Below the pieces are notes generated by a model. The model had not been told where the DNA came from. It was given only the letters and a program-made list of their open reading frames with translations, and made no database searches. A stretch of 64,000 nt of DNA from Schistocerca nitens. Its lineage: Eukaryota > Arthropoda > Insecta > Orthoptera > Acrididae. The stretch lies in contig NC_064622.1 in assembly GCF_023898315.1 (NCBI RefSeq), positions 359,085,234-359,149,233 of the forward strand, written 5' to 3'. Position numbers and translations under genes: made by a program. Below, in pieces: positions 54,673-64,000 of this stretch; the first letter of the stretch is position 1; every line of letters starts with the position of its first letter.

Positions 54673-54905
54673 GACCAGAGTAGCACAGGGTTTGCACACT
54701 GGACTCACATTCAGGAGGATAACGGTTTGAACCCATGTCCAGTCATCCTGATTTAGGTTTCACGTGATTTTCCTAAATTGCTGAAGGCAAATTCCGGGAT
54801 ACTTCCTTCAAAAGGGCAAGGCCACTTTTCTTCTTCATCCTTCCCTAATCCAAGCCTGTGCTCCATCTCAAATGATATCGTTGTTGATGGGACATTAAAC
54901 ACTAA
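54673..54905 (+). mobile_element. tRNA-derived SINE, sense to the host gene
   Basis: Same family as 25977-26230. Head AGAGTAGCACAGGGTTTGCAC with B-box-like ACGGTTTGAACCC, body CATCCTGATTTAGGTTTCACG, and end GGGACATTAAACACTAATC. Its CTC tail has expanded into the adjacent pyrimidine tract. Confidence 0.8.
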
Positions 54906-54930
54906 TCTCCTCCTCCTCCTCCTCCTCCTC

Positions 54931-54962
<32 letters not shown>

Positions 54963-55430
54963 ATCTCCTCCTCCTCTCTTTGTCCATCTCCTCCCCCCAT
55001 ACCTATTTACATCTCCTCCTTCCCTCACATTTCTCAGTCCTCCTCCTCCTCCTCCTCCTCCTCCTCCTCCCCCTACCTCTTTATATCTCCTCCTTCCTTC
55101 TCTCCGTCTGTCTTCTACCCCTCCTACACTTTACATCTCCTCCTTCCTCCCTCTCTCTGTCTATGTCCTCCTCTCCCTCTCTGTCTATTTCCTCCACCCC
55201 TTACCGCTTTACATCTCCTCCTCCTCCTCCTCCCCCCCCTCCCCCTCCCCCTTCCGTTCTTGTTTGCCTGCCTGTTTCCTCTCCACCTCTCTCTGTCCAT
55301 CTCCTACTCCCACTCTCTGTTCATCTCCTCCTTCCCCTTTTCTCTGCCCACTTCACACTTTGTCCTCCTGCTTATCCATATCCTTCTTGCCCCCCCCCCC
55401 CCCCCTGCTCAGCTGTGCCCATTGGCTTGT
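54903..55430 (+). repeat. Half-kilobase pyrimidine-rich tract, (TCC)n-derived
   Basis: About 530 nt almost entirely C and T on the plus strand. It includes pure CTC arrays at 54905-54953 and about 55037-55072 and runs of C up to about 16 near 55390-55405. The long Pro/Ser/Leu open frames here are by-products. Confidence 0.9.
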
Positions 55431-55536
55431 ACACACCCTGGAAAGCATTCCGATACTATCCACACAACACACCAGTCATACAGTGCAGCCCGGATGTCAG
55501 GTTAAAATCAGTCCAGCTGTGGAGGTGGAGATGTGG

Positions 55537-55542
<6 letters not shown>

Positions 55543-55568
<26 letters not shown>
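55543..55568. repeat. (CA)n microsatellite
   Basis: About 13 CA units. Confidence 0.85.
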
Positions 55569-55798
55569 GTCCATGTTTATGTATATCAATAGATATTTGC
55601 AATATTTCTCTCAGGTTTCAATGTAATGGTCGGTGTCCCATTATAATGCGTAGCTTTATTCAGTGCAGTAAGAATATTTATTGGAAGGAATTAAATGTAT
55701 TGTCTATTGCGTGTTCTTGGTAAACTACTTCCCATTGTTCTTCCTGTACATTCTCTCTAAGTAGTGTAACTGAGACTGTGTTTATGATTTTTTGAAGT

Positions 55799-55990
55799 TC
55801 AAATGGCTCTGAGCACTATGGGACCCAACTGCTGAGGTCATAAGTCCCCTAGAACTTAGAACTACTTAAACCTAACTAACCTAAGGACAACACACACATC
55901 CATGCCCGAGGCAGGATTCGAACCTGCGACCGTAGCGGTCGCGCGGTTCCAGACTGTAGCGCCAGAACCGCTCGGCCACCAGCGGCCGGC
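55799..55990 (-). mobile_element. tRNA-derived SINE with 13-bp target-site duplication
   Basis: Perfect duplication GATTTTTTGAAGT (55786-55798 and 55991-56003). The minus strand begins GCCGGCCGCTGGTGGCCGAG with A box TGGCCGAGCGGTTCT and B box GGTTCGAATCC, followed by a body with ATGTGTGTGTTGTCCTTAGG and ending TCAGAGCCATTTGAA. It is well preserved and therefore relatively young. It is the clearest SINE in the window. Confidence 0.93.
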
Positions 55991-56257
55991 GATTTTTTGA
56001 AGTGATGGTTTCCAGTTCTTAGCGCAATCTAATGGATTATGATACTTTGTTGCTACAATTAGATCACCATGGTGTGGGAAACCATTTTAAAGGAAAACAG
56101 GTTTAGAAATAAATTATCAGCTGCTGTTGCACTATGTCCTATTCTTGTTGGGAATGTCACTGTGGAGATCAAACTACAGCTAGACATCAGCAACTGAAAA
56201 TGGTCTCAGTCAGAACTATCTGGATGAAATCAGTCTTAAAATGCCCACTTGCAATTA

Positions 56258-57538
56258 CAAGGGTGGTTTGAAACGTTCTCAGAATCACCACGGGAGGTCA
56301 GCACTAGCGCAACTAGTTGTTGATGTGATATTCATTGGACTCTTGCCTGTAAACACATGCCATGTAAGTGCTCTTGGAAGAGAGCTGTGGCACTGACGTG
56401 GCTCTGTTGTTGTTCCTGTGTTATGATTTGCGAAGATGGAAAGAAATCGAGATTTGAGCAGTGATTAAGTACTTCGTAAAGAAATGTATGAAAGCAAAGG
56501 ACGTTCATGCCGATTTCCAGAATACACTGGGGGACTCTGCTCTTTCATATTAAACTGTTGCCAAGTGGACAAATGAATTTAAATTTGGTCAGGAGGGCTT
56601 AGATGATGATCTGCGCAGTGGTCGGCCAAGATGCGTCACAACTCCAGAAATCATTGCAAAAGTGCACAAAATGGTCATGGAGGATTGCCAATTGAAAGTG
56701 CGTGAAATTGCTCATGCTTGCCAGATGTCATCTGAAAGGGTATATCACATTTTAATTAGAAATGAAAAAAATTGTCTGCAAGATGGACGCCACAACTCTT
56801 TGACGCTGGATCAAAAAGGCGTGAGAACGGGCATATGGGAACAATGTTTGGCCCGTTTTAGGAGAAACGAACAAGAGTTTTTGCGCCGGTTTGTGACCAC
56901 AGATGAAACTTGGGTGCACTACTATACCCTAGAGACAAAATAACAGTCAGTGTAAACATGCTGATTCTCCACCATCAAAGAAAGCAAAGCAATTCCCTCG
57001 GTGGGAAAGGTCATAGCATCAGGGTTCTGGGATGCGAAGGGGTTCTGTTTGGAGATTATCTCCCCACTGGGCAAACAATAATTGGAGTATACTACGCTAC
57101 CCTCCATGAACAAATTGCAATGAAAGATACACGAAAAAAGGCCAGGTTTACCAAAGAAGAAAGTCATCCTCCATCAAGACAGTGTGAGCCCACACACATG
57201 TGCTGTTACCATGGCAAAATCACATAAACTAAGGTATAAATTGTTGCCACACCCGCCTTATTCATCTGGCATGGTTCCGTCAGACATCCATCTCTTCCCA
57301 AAACTGAAAAATTTTCTTGGTGGAAAGATTCACTTCAAACGAAGAATTTATAGCCAGAGTTGACAACTATTTTTCAGGCCTGGAGGAAACTCATTTTCGA
57401 GATGGGATCAAGGCACTGGAATATCACTGGATCAAGTGCATTAATCTACAAGGGGACTACATTGAAAAATAAAAAAAGTTTCAGTGATGTAAATACTTTT
57501 TTTCTATTCCATTCCAAGAACATTTCAAACAACCCTCA
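56258..57538 (+). mobile_element. mariner-family DNA transposon
   Basis: The 1,281-bp element has TA at 56256-56257 and 57539-57540. The ends are imperfect inverted repeats (GGTGGTTTGAAACGTTCTCAG against GGTTGTTTGAAATGTTCTTGG). It carries a transposase pseudogene. Confidence 0.9.
56436..57472 (+). pseudogene. mariner transposase pseudogene
   Basis: The gene runs from ATG 56436 to the TAA at 57470-57472. The N-terminal part is frameshifted early (stop near 56466). It has a VAKWTNEFKFGQEGLDDDLRSGRP linker, and KVREIAHACQMSSERVYHIL is the second helix-turn-helix. All three catalytic aspartates of the D,D34D set can be read, in different frames: TTDETWVHYY (about 56905), HQDS near 57175 and PSDIHLFPKL near 57275. 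The C-terminus is RDGIKALEYHWIKCI. It is dead because of frameshifts. Confidence 0.9.
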
Positions 57539-57762
57539 TACTTCTCATTATTTCCACTAAGTGACCCCTCTGATAGCTGAGTGAAGATTTAAAACACAAT
57601 AAATGCAAAACTTGCTTAGTTATATGGCCTGGTGTTTTATTCCACTTTTATGTATGAATGGGAAGTTGATCAAGGGTTTCCCACATCTTGTCACTCAGTA
57701 ACACTTAATTCTTATTCTTAAGGCATGTTATTTGTTGAAGATCATTTCAATGTATATTTCAA

Positions 57763-57929
57763 ACAATGGAGAATCCAGGAGGGAGTGTAACAGTATTGTG
57801 AAAAGGAAAGTTGCTACTCACCATATAGTGGAGATGCTGAGTCGCAGATAGGCACAACAAAAAGACTGGCCAGTAAGACCTTTGTCAGAGTTAGACGGTC
57901 AACACACACATACACATTCACGAAAACGC

Positions 57930-58028
<99 letters not shown>

Positions 58029-58327
58029 CTGCAGTCTCAGGCAACTGAGGCCACACTGTGAGCAGCAGCACCGGTGCATGATGGGAGTGGCATCTGGGTG
58101 GGGGTAAGGAGGAGGATGCTGTTGCTCGCAGTGTGGCCTCAGTTGCCCAAGACTGCAGGCATGTGTGTATGAGTTGCATTATCATGAGTAAGTACGTGTG
58201 TGTTTGCTGTGCTGTCTAATTCTGACAAAGGCCTTAGTGGCCAGTCTTTTTGTTGTGCCTATCTGCAACTCAGCATGTCCGCTATATGGTGAGTAGCTAC
58301 TTTTCTTTTCACAATATTGTTGCAATT
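57763..58327. mobile_element. MITE-like repeat with about 130-bp inverted ends around (CT)n(CA)n
   Basis: A 10-bp duplication TATATTTCAA (57753-57762 and 58328-58337) flanks the unit. Both ends contain, in opposite orientation, GTTGCTACTCACCATATAG-like, GCAGATAGGCACAACAAAAAG and CTTTGTCAGA. The centre has (CT)n (57932-57986) and (CA)n (57987-58026), then two inverted copies of GCCTCAGTTGCC around a GGGAGTGGCATCTGGGTGG core. No ORF. Confidence 0.75.
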
Positions 58328-58337
58328 TATATTTCAA

Positions 58338-59560
58338 TGTATGTCCAAAATTCTTATGTTGTTGTCCTACAGCTGGAAATCTTATTAGTTCCTCGTTTTG
58401 AATTGGTTATTCCCAAGCCACACTTAGAAATCTATGGACATGCTAGAAAAGGAAAGATAGGCTTTTTGGAGTATAGTGTGAAGTTATCTTGTGAATGTGG
58501 CATTTTTATTTTATTTCTGCATTATCACTGGAAGTAATGTGCATTAGTAGATAAAGAACTGGCAATGTAAATACTTCTGGGCTGTCATGAAGATGAAGGA
58601 CAATAAAATATATGGTTTGACATGGTACTCTCAGCTACCTTTAGGTTATGCAGAAATTTCATATTTTAAGCTAGGTTTGGGGTTTAAATAATGGAACCTT
58701 TTTTTTAATATACTCCAGTGAGGAAGTATTGGTGTTTTTAGTCTGTTCAGAATGAGTTGGTTCTGTGATATGATTGGCTCTAAGGTATCTCACACTGCGT
58801 GTATAATTTGGCTTTAAGGAATATTTAATTTTGCTATTCAGAATTCCCACAAAATATATATTGTATTGATTTATGTGCAATCTTCGTTTTTATTTTGTAC
58901 ATTTATGCTCATGTCTATATGTTAAGTGACTATCAAAGAACCATGGGAGGGGAAAAAAAAAAACAGCATGCCATGGCAAGACTGTACAGTGTACATACTC
59001 AATTGCAATAGAAACATGAAAGCAGGTGACATACATGGCACAATTGCTTATCCAAGTCTGTATGGGCATAGGTTTTGGGGTAGAATCGCCCTGACTGTGA
59101 ATTGTTTGTGTTTGGCACACAATTTTCAATTTAAAATGAATTGGAATGGTAGAGTGAATAACATGCTGATGACAGTACACATAGCCAAATCGCTGACAGA
59201 TTAGAGACCAGCCTGTTATAACAAGGGGGGTTTTGCGTTGAACGTGATGCATAGTTTTTTTTTTTTTTTTCATAATTGTGCAGGTGATGTCAGGAGAGAA
59301 GAAACATTCAATGATGGTGTGGACAAACTCAGCCAATTGCTGCAACAAAGTCCAGCCATCAAAGCATGAGTCTTGGTTGGAGAATCTTCGATTAGCCTGT
59401 GTTGCTGGCACTGAGATGTCATTCTGTGTGTTTGGTGACCTGTTAAATGTATTCCTCATCCATGAAAGGCGCTGTATGGCTATGTCAATCTTGCTTATCA
59501 TGAAATGGACTAAGAAACAGTTGATTAGAGTCATGTGCGTGAATAAGTGGTATTTTAGCC
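58338..59560. other. Intronic DNA with unassigned open frames
   Basis: Overlapping open frames on both strands (for example 58890-59576 minus) show no family similarity, no splice context and a poly-A/T run at 59255-59270. I regard them as chance frames in AT-rich intron. No transposon signature is recognised. Confidence 0.45.
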
Positions 59561-59568
59561 TGATGAAA

Positions 59569-59755
59569 TCAAACATTGGAAAGTCCAGGATGGAATAATG
59601 ACAGTGTTATGAAGAGGATAGATTGCTACTCACGATATAGAGGAGACACTGAGTTGCAGACAGTCACAACAAAAAGACTGTTATACATTTAATCTTTCGA
59701 CCAAAAGGCCTTCTTGTAAAGTAGAAAACACCCACATTTTCGAGTGGGGGCGGAT

Positions 59756-59809
<54 letters not shown>

Positions 59810-59815
59810 ACTCTG

Positions 59816-59860
<45 letters not shown>

Positions 59861-59870
59861 AACCACTGTC
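59569..59870 (+). repeat. Half copy of the MITE-like repeat plus (CT)n(CA)n
   Basis: Starts like the left end of 57763-58327 (ATTGGAAAGTCCAGGATGG, ATTGCTACTCACGATATAG, GTCACAACAAAAAGACTG). It then runs into CT and CA arrays at 59758-59857, but lacks the mirrored right end. Confidence 0.7.
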
Positions 59871-60564
59871 TCAGGCCACCGAGGCTGGCCTAATATATAT
59901 ATATGTGTGTGTGTGGCCAAATATGGTGGTGTCTTTGTTATTTTGTGCAGTTTCATGTCAGGTGTATTGGTGGCTGTAGTTTTTAGTGATGACATCTTGA
60001 CTTATGTGAATCCTTTTTGTGATGCATTGGGACCTGTGTTATGCTTGACAGATGATAATACCAAACACAGCACTGGCCTGGTGTTTAAGTACATGCAACA
60101 TGATACTATACTTCTAGTCAGCCCACACCCGGGGCTAAAATCAAATTGAATATGTATTGGACACATTAATCAAAGGGATTTCAGCGCTAATGATGCCACT
60201 ATAGAGCATTCATTGCTGACTCCAACTTTGGGAGATGTTGCCTCAAGTTGTACTGGGCTGTCTGATCTACAATGTGAGGAGCCATAGCAGTTTCTTTATT
60301 GCCAAGTGTGGACATCATACTTCGTATTTATACTCTTTATGCCACTATTGGGGCTGACATCACATCTAGTGCCACCCATGGCCAGTTTTTTGGTATACCA
60401 TAAATCAGTATGTCACCTGTGACTGTACTGATTGTGTATCTTTTATTGCCTAATGTTTCATGAATCTCAAAGATTCTTTTAGTGTATGGGCATAAGTGTG
60501 AAGTGTTTTTGCTATGCAGTGAAGTATTTTGTTGATCAAGAGGTATGTTTCAAATTTGTTTCAG
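59871..60564. other. Intronic DNA, no recognised feature
   Basis: No supported gene or transposon. It ends in a TTTGTTTCAG acceptor for the last visible POLR3B exon. Confidence 0.5.
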
Positions 60565-60722
60565 GATGTTCCTATTGCTGTAGTTTTCAAGGCTATGGGG
60601 GTAGAGAGTGACCAAGAAATTGTACAAATGATTGGAACTGAGGAGAGAATGATGCAACGAATAGCCCCTTCTCTTGAGGAATGCCACAAAGCAAATGTTT
60701 TTACGCAGACACAGGCTCTCAG
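60565..60722 (+). CDS. POLR3B: POLR3B internal exon, fourth of four in window
   Basis: The exon lies between TTTCAG/GAT and TCAG/GTAATA. It encodes 52 whole codons plus two bases (AG) of a split codon. The protein reads [24 protein letters not shown], then [17 protein letters not shown], the conserved start of the lobe region of RPC2 (about residues 234-285 in recalled numbering). It joins in phase 0 to LKHNTLQD of the previous exon. The next exon, expected to start (K/R)YIGNK or similar, is not in the remaining 3.3 kb, so that intron also exceeds 3.2 kb. Confidence 0.96.
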
Positions 60723-60779
60723 GTAATAATCATATTTATGCTTACTGTGCTGTACTTTTTTTATTTAAAATCTCTTGTG

Positions 60780-62641
60780 AATGTGCTGGCTGATATTCTT
60801 ATTGGAAGAGAATGAAATACACAGAGAAACTCAACAGAGATTTCAGATATACACACTTCAAGTCAAAAACATAGTAATGTCATTAAAAAATACAAAATCA
60901 GCAGGCTGTGATGGATTGTCTATCAGTACACTGAAAAGATGCATAGACAACATATCTGATGCCATGGCCACAGCAGTAAATGATGTAATTGCATCAGGTT
61001 GTTTCCCAGATAGTCTAAAGACAGCACAAGTAACCCCGATTCACAAGAAAGGTGATAAATCTAAAATTGAAAACTACTGCCCCATCTCAATCTTACCTGT
61101 ATTTTCTAAGGAAGCTGAGAAAGTTATTTATACTAGACTAATGACATTTCTGAGTCAACACAATTTAATATTTGAAAATCAGAATGGCTTTATGAAAAAC
61201 AAGTCAACATCAGTAGCACCAGCACAATTAATAGACAAAATAATAACTGCCATAGAGAACAAGGAGTATGTAACTGGAGTGTTCCTTGATCTAGAAAAAG
61301 CTTTTGATTGGGTCAACACCACCATATTACTTGACAAGCTGTGGAACCTGGGTATCAGAGGAACTGGCTATGAGCTAATAAAATCGTATATGAGCAATAG
61401 AAAACAATTTGTCTTGCTTAAAACAAACAGTGGTTCTTACAAATCTAAAATTACTGATATCAAATATGGAGTGCCTCAAGGTTCTGTCTTGGGATCCCTT
61501 CTTTTCTTGATTTATGTTAATGATATACAGTATTGTTCTCCTAATTGTACAAAAATATTGTATGCAGATGACACATCAATAGTGTGTAAACACAAAGACT
61601 ATGAGAGTCTGGAGGTACAGTGCAACAGTGTAACTAATGAAATAGTCAAGTATTTTAATTAAAGCCATCTAAATGTAAGTGCTTCAAAGACTGCAATGAT
61701 GGAATTTAACACAAGGAAACAAGTAGAATTTGACATGAAATTATCCATAGGAAATGGCATTGTAAAAAAGGAAAAATGGACAAAGTTCTTGGGAATTACA
61801 ATCCAGGACAGCCTCAAATGGGACATGCATATTGATTCCTTAGCATGTAAGCTGTAGAAGAATGTGTTTGCTATAAATATGATTAGCAAATATTGTAAGG
61901 ACATGTGTGTTCTAAAAACTGCTTATCATGCCCTATTCTCATCAAACTTAAACTATGCTGTAGAAATATGGGGTGCAACAACTCAAGCCAACCTAAGTAC
62001 ATTATTAATACTACAGAAAAAAATTATCAGAATTATTTGTGGTGCCAAACCTCGAGAATCATGTTGGAATCTGTTCCCAAAATTAGGTGTGCTTACCATT
62101 ATAGGTGTATACATATTGAAAGTTATATTGCTTGTGAAAACAATAAATCCGAATTTCAACTGTGACCTGCACCAGTATGATACAAGGCAAAAGTTCAGAT
62201 ACCATGTAAATAGCGACAGAACAGCTTCATATGAAAAAAATGCACTTCATGCTGGGCTGAAGCTTGCCAATGCCCTACCAAAAAGTCTCACAACCCTTCC
62301 TACTAACAAATTAAAAGATCAGCTAAAAAGAATTCTAATTGAAAACCCTTTTTATTCCCTAGACAAGTATTATATCTGTGTGAAAAGTGCTTCATAAGTA
62401 TGTCAAGCTCATAGTTTTAAGTAACCTGCAACTAATATAATGTTGATAAACAATATTTGTAATATCGTGATTGTATACTACCAAATGTAAAATCCATCAA
62501 AATGTAAAATTTATTAATACAAACAAATCTTTAGTTTGTAATTTATAAACTGACGTATTCAGAAGAATAATCTGTATGATGTCCTGAAACTGTATTATTT
62601 CTAGGGATTGTATTTGATTATTCGATGTTGAATAAATATTA

Positions 62642-62672
<31 letters not shown>
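60780..62672 (+). mobile_element. LINE of CR1/L2-like type, 5'-truncated, with (ATT)n tail
   Basis: A 5'-truncated non-LTR element in sense orientation that ends in GTTGAATAAATATT and about a dozen ATT units (62631-62672). The RT is described separately. Its RT style differs from both the CR1-like copies ending in GATGTA and the RTE copies, so it is a further LINE family. No target-site duplication could be fixed. Confidence 0.82.
60781..62397 (+). pseudogene. LINE reverse transcriptase pseudogene
   Basis: Frame 60781-61662 (293 codons) holds LKNTKSAGCDGLSISTLK, VTPIHKKGDKSKIENYCPISIL, FLDLEKAFDWVN (first Asp), YGVPQGSVLGSLLFLIYVNDI and ILYADDTSIVC (palm DD near 61561). A TAA at 61660 and a TAG near 61857 interrupt it. 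Frame 61864-62397 continues with NLNYAVEIWGAT, KKIIRIICGA, CWNLFPKLGVLTI, and YDTRQKFRYHV to the end at a natural-looking TAA. Only a few lesions are visible, so it is fairly young. Confidence 0.85.
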
Positions 62673-62952
62673 AATTTAGTGCAGAACTGGCTTCAAAACC
62701 CCAAAATCATAGTTCGAATCCCCTTTCAGCACATGCTACTTATGTGACAGAAAGGCTGATTTTGGACTGTTTATCTGAGTGAAATATTTGATCTACTCCT
62801 TTCTCCCATGATGTTTCACTAAAAATGGTCCACAAATTGATGTTATTGAGCAGTAAATATGTTTAAGTAAAGTGTTTGAGTAATTGTCTAGCCAGACTTT
62901 CCAATTTTTAGAGCATCTTTTGCTAAAAATCAGTTTTATTTGTATCTTTATA

Positions 62953-63541
62953 ATATTTGAAAACTTTTTGCTTTGTGCTGTTGGCTGCAGGTGATATGCA
63001 GAGAAGTTCTTATTTTGATTTTTAATGATATTGTAATATGCCACTGAATCCCTGAACTTTAGTTTAATAGTAATGTTGCTATTTTTGTGGTATATTTTCT
63101 TATAGACATGCACAATTTCTGATTTGAGAGTCAATGTTATGTTCAACAGTTATGGTCTTTGTGAATCATAGTTAGTTTAATAGTAATGTTGCTATTTTTG
63201 TGGTATATTTTCTTATAGATATGCACAATTTCTGATTTGAGAGTCAATGTTATGTTCAACAGTTATGGTCTTTGTGAATCATAGTTAAATAAGAATGTCC
63301 ATCTTGTTTGCATTTTTTCCATACTTGCTGATTTGATTGCATACTAACTTTAACTGTAATTTTTCTGTTGTGGCATTGACCTCATGTAAATTTGGTTTCC
63401 TCATAAGTTCTTCAAATGCATTTATTCATTTGGCCCCATAATTGATTCAGTGGCATATTACAATATCATTAAAAATCAAAATAATAACTTCTCTCCATAT
63501 CACCTGCAGCCAACAGCACAAAGCAAAAAGTTTTCAAATAT
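62953..63541. repeat. 98-bp inverted repeat enclosing a tandem duplication
   Basis: Arms 62953-63050 and 63444-63541 are near-identical inverted copies. The only differences I noticed are in the GCAGAGAAGTTCT/GGAGAGAAGTTAT segment. Shared landmarks: GAAAACTTTTTGCTTTGTGC, TTGGCTGCAGGTGATATG and TAATATGCCACTGAATC. The 393-bp loop contains two 113-bp tandem units. No coding potential; class unknown. Confidence 0.9.
63061..63286. repeat. 113-bp tandem duplication
   Basis: Units 63061-63173 and 63174-63286 (AGTTTAATAGTAATGTTGC ... GAATCATAGTT) differ by only one base that I can see (GACATGC/GATATGC). Confidence 0.95.
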
Positions 63542-64000
63542 TTGTTTTTTGGGGGGGTAGGGTTTTTTTAATGGTGGTTCAGGTGAATAATATGAAATGC
63601 TGCTGTTTCTGATTGCAGCTGCTTGTTTCGTTTGAAGTAATTGAAATACCTTTTCAGTGAAGAACTTATCATCTTTTCCAATGAAATGTCCAACTGAGCT
63701 GCCTAATGTAGTCCTATGTGAGGCCCATTTCCTATTTTAGTTTTTAATTGTGTGTGCCTAAGGTTTATAAGGCCTTACATGTGTTGTGGTATCACAAGAA
63801 AATTTCTCGTGCTGTTGTTGAGTTCATTCTTTATTTCCATATTGTGAGGAGATTCTTGCCAGGCTTGTAAGACATAGTTTCTTACCACATGGCTGAAACC
63901 TTGCACTTACCTCGGTTTCAACTTAGTCTCCATTTGTGCTGGTTTATGTCTGAAGTGTGTTGCTGCTGCTGCTGTTCCTCTGATATGATAATTTGAGACT
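63542..64000. other. Intronic DNA, no recognised feature
   Basis: AT-rich sequence with a G-run near 63550 and a short (TGC)n near 63960. No next POLR3B exon can be identified before the window ends. Confidence 0.5.

Larger units (their letters stand above)
43854..60564 (+). other. POLR3B: POLR3B intron, 16.7 kb
   Basis: This intron has a GTAAGC donor and a TTTCAG acceptor. It holds a degraded LTR retrotransposon, a near-complete CR1-like LINE in antisense orientation, SINEs, a mariner and MITEs. Confidence 0.9.

Noticed and set aside
54778..55723. Two long plus-strand open frames (282 and 247 codons) rich in Leu, Pro and Ser
   Set aside because: They are translations of the pyrimidine-rich microsatellite tract in different frames, with no domain and no splice context.
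58890..59576. 228-codon minus-strand open frame
   Set aside because: No recognisable family, poly-Lys from a poly-T run, plus-strand frames overlap it, and it lies in plain intron. Treated as chance.
59907..60149. 80-codon open frame just upstream of the fourth POLR3B exon
   Set aside because: No similarity to RPC2, and no donor or acceptor that would join it in phase. The third and fourth exons are already contiguous in the protein.
63061..63286. CRISPR-like direct repeats
   Set aside because: Only two long adjacent units without spacers, in an animal genome. It is a simple tandem duplication.

Overview
This is a eukaryotic, animal window. Four short exons with consensus GT-AG splice sites encode consecutive pieces of the second-largest subunit of RNA polymerase III (POLR3B/RPC2). 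They lie on the + strand at 7134-7310, 20496-20619, 43686-43853 and 60565-60722, and their reading phases fit together exactly. They are only 209 full codons, about residues 75-285 of a roughly 1,130-residue protein, spread over 53.6 kb. The three complete introns are 13.2, 23.1 and 16.7 kb. The 5' and 3' ends of the gene lie outside the window. No other host gene could be supported.

Nearly everything else is intronic transposable-element DNA, in both orientations and often nested. The mix suggests an insect with a very large genome, most likely an orthopteran of the grasshopper or Schistocerca type. That mix is RTE-clade LINEs ending in CAA repeats, CR1-like LINEs ending in short GATGTA-type repeats, Penelope-like elements with GIY-YIG domains, tRNA-derived SINEs, Tc1/mariner, PIF/Harbinger and piggyBac-type elements, and long dinucleotide arrays. 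The organism assignment is inference from recalled repeat families, not a database result.

Layout. 1-7133 (upstream intron): Penelope fragment, CR1-like LINE, old RTE piece, decayed Tc1 element. 7311-20495: one long LINE split by an inverted-terminal DNA element (itself holding a palindromic Penelope insertion) and by a composite RTE/hairpin/tRNA-like insertion. A second LINE follows, split by another palindromic Penelope insertion. 20620-43685: piggyBac-type MITE, old RTE copy, two mariners, a full-length RTE with target-site duplication, a Penelope RT copy, a four-level nest (LINE, Harbinger, LINE, SINE), an old inverted Penelope pair and a young RTE 3' copy. 43854-60564: an internally deleted Gypsy-like LTR element broken by a tRNA-bearing foldback, a near-complete CR1-like LINE with an esterase-like ORF1, SINEs, a long pyrimidine tract, a mariner and MITEs. 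60723-64000: a 5'-truncated LINE and a 98-bp-arm inverted repeat around a 113-bp tandem duplication.

The strongest unusual signal is that Penelope-like elements sit here as head-to-head inverted dimers. Two are flanked by perfect 15-bp and 12-bp target-site duplications, so the dimer itself appears to be the inserted unit. One has 677-bp arms in which I found no mismatch. Both carry a similar unpaired extension of about 31-35 bp on one side only. Because they lie in introns of a transcribed gene, they would produce long double-stranded RNA hairpins.
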